Shown here piece after piece: positions 63,675 through 64,000 of a stretch of DNA of 64,000 nt; positions within the stretch are counted from its first letter, which is position 1; each line of letters starts with the position of its first letter. The stretch comes from Bacteroides oleiciplenus YIT 12058 (GTDB taxonomy: Bacteria; Bacteroidota; Bacteroidia; Bacteroidales; Bacteroidaceae), in assembly GCF_000315485.1 (NCBI RefSeq), contig NZ_JH992940.1, forward strand, positions 1,500,816 to 1,564,815. Direction: 5' to 3'. Position numbers and translations under genes: made by a program. The notes beneath the pieces are model-generated. The model worked only from the letters and a program-made list of their open reading frames with translations. It was not told the DNA's origin and searched no databases.

Positions 63675-63707
63675 AAAAAAACCGGAAAGCAAGTTTGGCT
63701 TTCCGGT
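63675..63707 (-). terminator. Terminator of the edge gene
   Basis: A 10-bp perfect stem, ACCGGAAAGC (63681-63690) and complement (63698-63707). On the minus strand it is followed by a T-run (63675-63680). Confidence 0.88.
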
Positions 63708-63732
63708 CATCATTTACACATTATTATATATA

Positions 63733-64000
63733 CTACTTTTTCAAATAAATGATGGTAGGCAGATGGTCACTGTAGCCATTCAGCCATTCACGTCCACCAT
63801 GCGTACGCAACGGAGAACCTTTATATTTGCCATCCTGCTGAATAAGATATTCGCGGATGAACACTTCATTATGATCGTACTTCAAGCCTTTCTTAGCTTT
63901 CAGCAAAGGTTTGGAAATTACGATCTGGTCAAACAAGTTCCATTTACCACGATAGAGCAGGGTTCCCACCCCTTTATCTTCAAGAGTTTCCCACCAGGGA
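63733..64000 (-). CDS. Endonuclease/exonuclease/phosphatase-family protein, C-terminal part
   Basis: The reading frame stays open to the window edge (about 88 codons seen), so the 5' part lies outside. The visible end contains GKWNLFDQIVISKPLL, IREYLIQQDGKYKGSPLRTHGGREWLNGYSDHLPTIIYLKK. The late SDHLP is the catalytic Asp-His pair of the DNase I-like (EEP) fold. Many Bacteroides homologues are exported phosphoesterases of unknown substrate. An internal GTG (63969-63967) is not the start. Confidence 0.82.
   Translation of the reverse strand, partial: PWWETLEDKGVGTLLYRGKWNLFDQIVISKPLLKAKKGLKYDHNEVFIREYLIQQDGKYKGSPLRTHGGREWLNGYSDHLPTIIYLKK

Noticed and set aside
1..64000. tRNA genes, CRISPR arrays, insertion sequences or attachment sites
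   Set aside because: No cloverleaf-like segments, regularly spaced repeats, transposase-like ORFs or long terminal repeats were found on reading both strands by eye; short degenerate copies could be missed.

Overview
The window reads as chromosomal DNA of a gut Bacteroides or a close relative within Bacteroidales. The evidence is the repeated -7 promoter box TAnnTTTG with no Shine-Dalgarno consensus, a long SecA, a Na+-pumping methylmalonyl-CoA decarboxylase operon, a SusA-like GH13 enzyme, a TonB receptor with a carboxypeptidase-like N-terminal domain and a hybrid TPR/AraC regulator. I see no tRNA, rRNA, IS element, integrase or CRISPR array.

Region 1 (1-32.8 kb) is mostly core genome: an unknown 523-aa protein; a DUF4105 protein joined to an alkaline-phosphatase-fold protein that has lost its catalytic residues; secA; a DUF6340-like lipoprotein; an acidic small protein; valS; a four-TM zinc-ribbon-like protein; a DUF3810 metallopeptidase-like protein; mazG; an ECF sigma operon that begins with a stand-alone secretion-tail-like protein; rnz; rpsA; a type II pantothenate kinase; a YecH-like protein; a TonB receptor; the mce-mmdA-mmdD-like-mmdC-mmdB operon for succinate to propionate conversion; a TPR protein; and a periplasmic SusA-like amylase.

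Region 2 (32.8-56.3 kb) is the accessory centrepiece: a complete extracellular contractile injection system (eCIS, Afp/PVC-like, of the type described in gut Bacteroidales as BIS). It forms one long minus-strand operon. In transcription order it encodes a DUF4255 terminator/cap protein, a conserved unknown, two sheaths, two tubes, a DUF5908-like small protein, a LysM protein, a VgrG-like spike, a PAAR tip, a gp25 wedge, a small ORF broken by a nonsense codon, a J-type baseplate protein, a fibre-like protein, a second baseplate protein, a tape measure, a DUF4157 protein and an AAA+ ATPase. A TPR/TM/AraC regulator sits immediately upstream. Between it and the operon lie two perfect 15-bp direct repeats with a 21-bp period, just upstream of a matching promoter; this is the arrangement AraC-type proteins bind.

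Region 3 (56.4-64 kb) has a MarR-TolC-HlyD-MFS efflux operon with a 22-bp perfect palindrome over its -33 box, then an orphan 299-aa protein, then class II fructose-bisphosphate aldolase, and the 3' part of an endonuclease/exonuclease/phosphatase-fold gene at the window edge. The orphan protein shares an N-terminal signature (RIIQ, then FVDNR at almost the same residue numbers) with the eCIS DUF4157 protein. It is therefore my best candidate for an undescribed cargo of the injection system, encoded outside the eCIS operon.
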